Below, piece after piece: positions 5,892-6,371 of a stretch of 6,371 nt of DNA; within the stretch, counting starts at the first letter, position 1; each line of letters opens with the position of its first letter. Origin of the DNA: an uncultured Oscillospiraceae bacterium (GTDB lineage: Bacteria; Bacillota; Clostridia; Oscillospirales; Oscillospiraceae); the NCBI GenBank assembly GCA_934643765.1, contig CAKUCT010000117.1, positions 1-6,371 on the forward strand, in the 5' to 3' direction. The position numbers and the translations under genes are program-made. The notes beneath the pieces were generated by a model that did not search any database, was not told where the DNA came from, and was given only the letters and a program-made list of their open reading frames with translations.

Positions 5892-6371
5892 TTAAAGCGT
5901 GATTTCTTCGCCGCAGCTGGCTGCGTCAAGGCACATGGCGCGGCACTTTTCCGTGAACACATGCACCTGCTCCGGGCAGCGGCCAATGTAGCGGGCCGGA
6001 TCCATGTGCGACTTGATCTCGTCTTCTGTCATGCCGAAGGCGGGCTCTTTCGCAAGGGCCGCGATCAGGTCCCAGCGCTCGCCGTTTTTCATCTGTGCGG
6101 TCGCCTCCATGGAAGCGGTGCGGATGATCTCGTGCACCTGCTGGCGGTCTCCGCCGCGCTTGACGGCGGCCATGAGCAGATCCTCCGTCGCGATGAATGG
6201 CAGATATTCGCTCACAAAGCGGGCGACAATCTTCTCATTTACATGCAGGCCCTTGGTGACATTCTGCATCAGCCGCAAGATGCCGTCGCAGGCCAAAAAT
6301 GCTTCGGGAAGCGAGATGCGGCGGTTGGCGGAATCGTCCAGCGTCCGCTCCAGCCACTGCGTGGAGGCCGT
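5892..6371 (-). CDS. purB: Adenylosuccinate lyase, C-terminal part, 5' end outside window
   Basis: PurB catalyses two fumarate-releasing steps of purine synthesis: SAICAR to AICAR, and adenylosuccinate to AMP, as a cytoplasmic homotetramer. The frame is open to the window edge on the minus strand, so 159 C-terminal residues are visible, about a third of the protein. The block WLERTLDDSANRRISLPEAF (visible residues 6-25) is the lyase-family segment that contributes Arg/Ser active-site contacts. LPFIATEDLLMAAVKRGGDR and MDPARYIGRCPEQV further along are typical of the C-terminal domain. The SSxMPxKxNP signature loop lies upstream, outside the window. A TTG at 6294-6296 is internal. The stop is TAA, with the MATE promoter starting 12 nt beyond it, and the terminator at 5785-5818 probably ends this transcript. 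Family assignment is firm. Confidence 0.95.
   Translation of the reverse strand, partial: TASTQWLERTLDDSANRRISLPEAFLACDGILRLMQNVTKGLHVNEKIVARFVSEYLPFIATEDLLMAAVKRGGDRQQVHEIIRTASMEATAQMKNGERWDLIAALAKEPAFGMTEDEIKSHMDPARYIGRCPEQVHVFTEKCRAMCLDAASCGEEITL

Overview
The window reads as a chromosomal segment from a GC-rich member of the Firmicutes, most likely a gut-type Clostridia lineage (Oscillospirales-like). This placement is inferred from gene order (topA followed by trmFO, then plsX and rnc), from the folate-dependent TrmFO family, from the strong AGGAGG-type ribosome binding sites, and from GC-rich third codon positions. I cannot name a genus. There is no sign of a mobile element, CRISPR array, rRNA or tRNA, and nearly all of the window is assigned to genes or short regulatory spacers.

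Left half, plus strand (1-4114): a compact four-gene cluster. It holds the C-terminal part of DNA topoisomerase I (topA, 5' end outside the window), trmFO (folate-dependent tRNA m5U54 methyltransferase, ATGA overlap with topA), plsX (phosphate acyltransferase of phospholipid synthesis, 18 nt after trmFO) and rnc (ribonuclease III, overlapping plsX by 17 nt). The overlaps and short gaps suggest one transcript. It ends at a perfect 17-bp inverted repeat flanked by A and T runs (4078-4114), which should terminate transcription from both directions. There is no acpP between plsX and rnc, and no smc or ftsY directly after rnc.

Right half, minus strand (4123-6371), converging on the first half: reading in the minus direction come the C-terminal third of adenylosuccinate lyase (purB, purine synthesis), a 157-nt regulatory spacer, a MATE-family multidrug/sodium antiporter gene, and an unlisted 43-codon gene for a small hydrophobic, probably secreted or membrane-anchored peptide. 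That gene stops 8 nt before the shared terminator.

The most interesting part is the non-coding control DNA. A good sigma-A promoter (TTGACA, 17 nt, TAACAT) sits just after purB. An intrinsic terminator lies between that promoter and the MATE gene, with an upstream segment able to pair with its 5' arm. This is the architecture of a transcription attenuator in front of an efflux pump. The small gene at the other end has three consecutive ATGs behind an AGGAGG, plus an 8-bp inverted repeat just upstream of that site. With no clear terminator after the MATE gene, the small peptide may be made from the same transcript as the pump.
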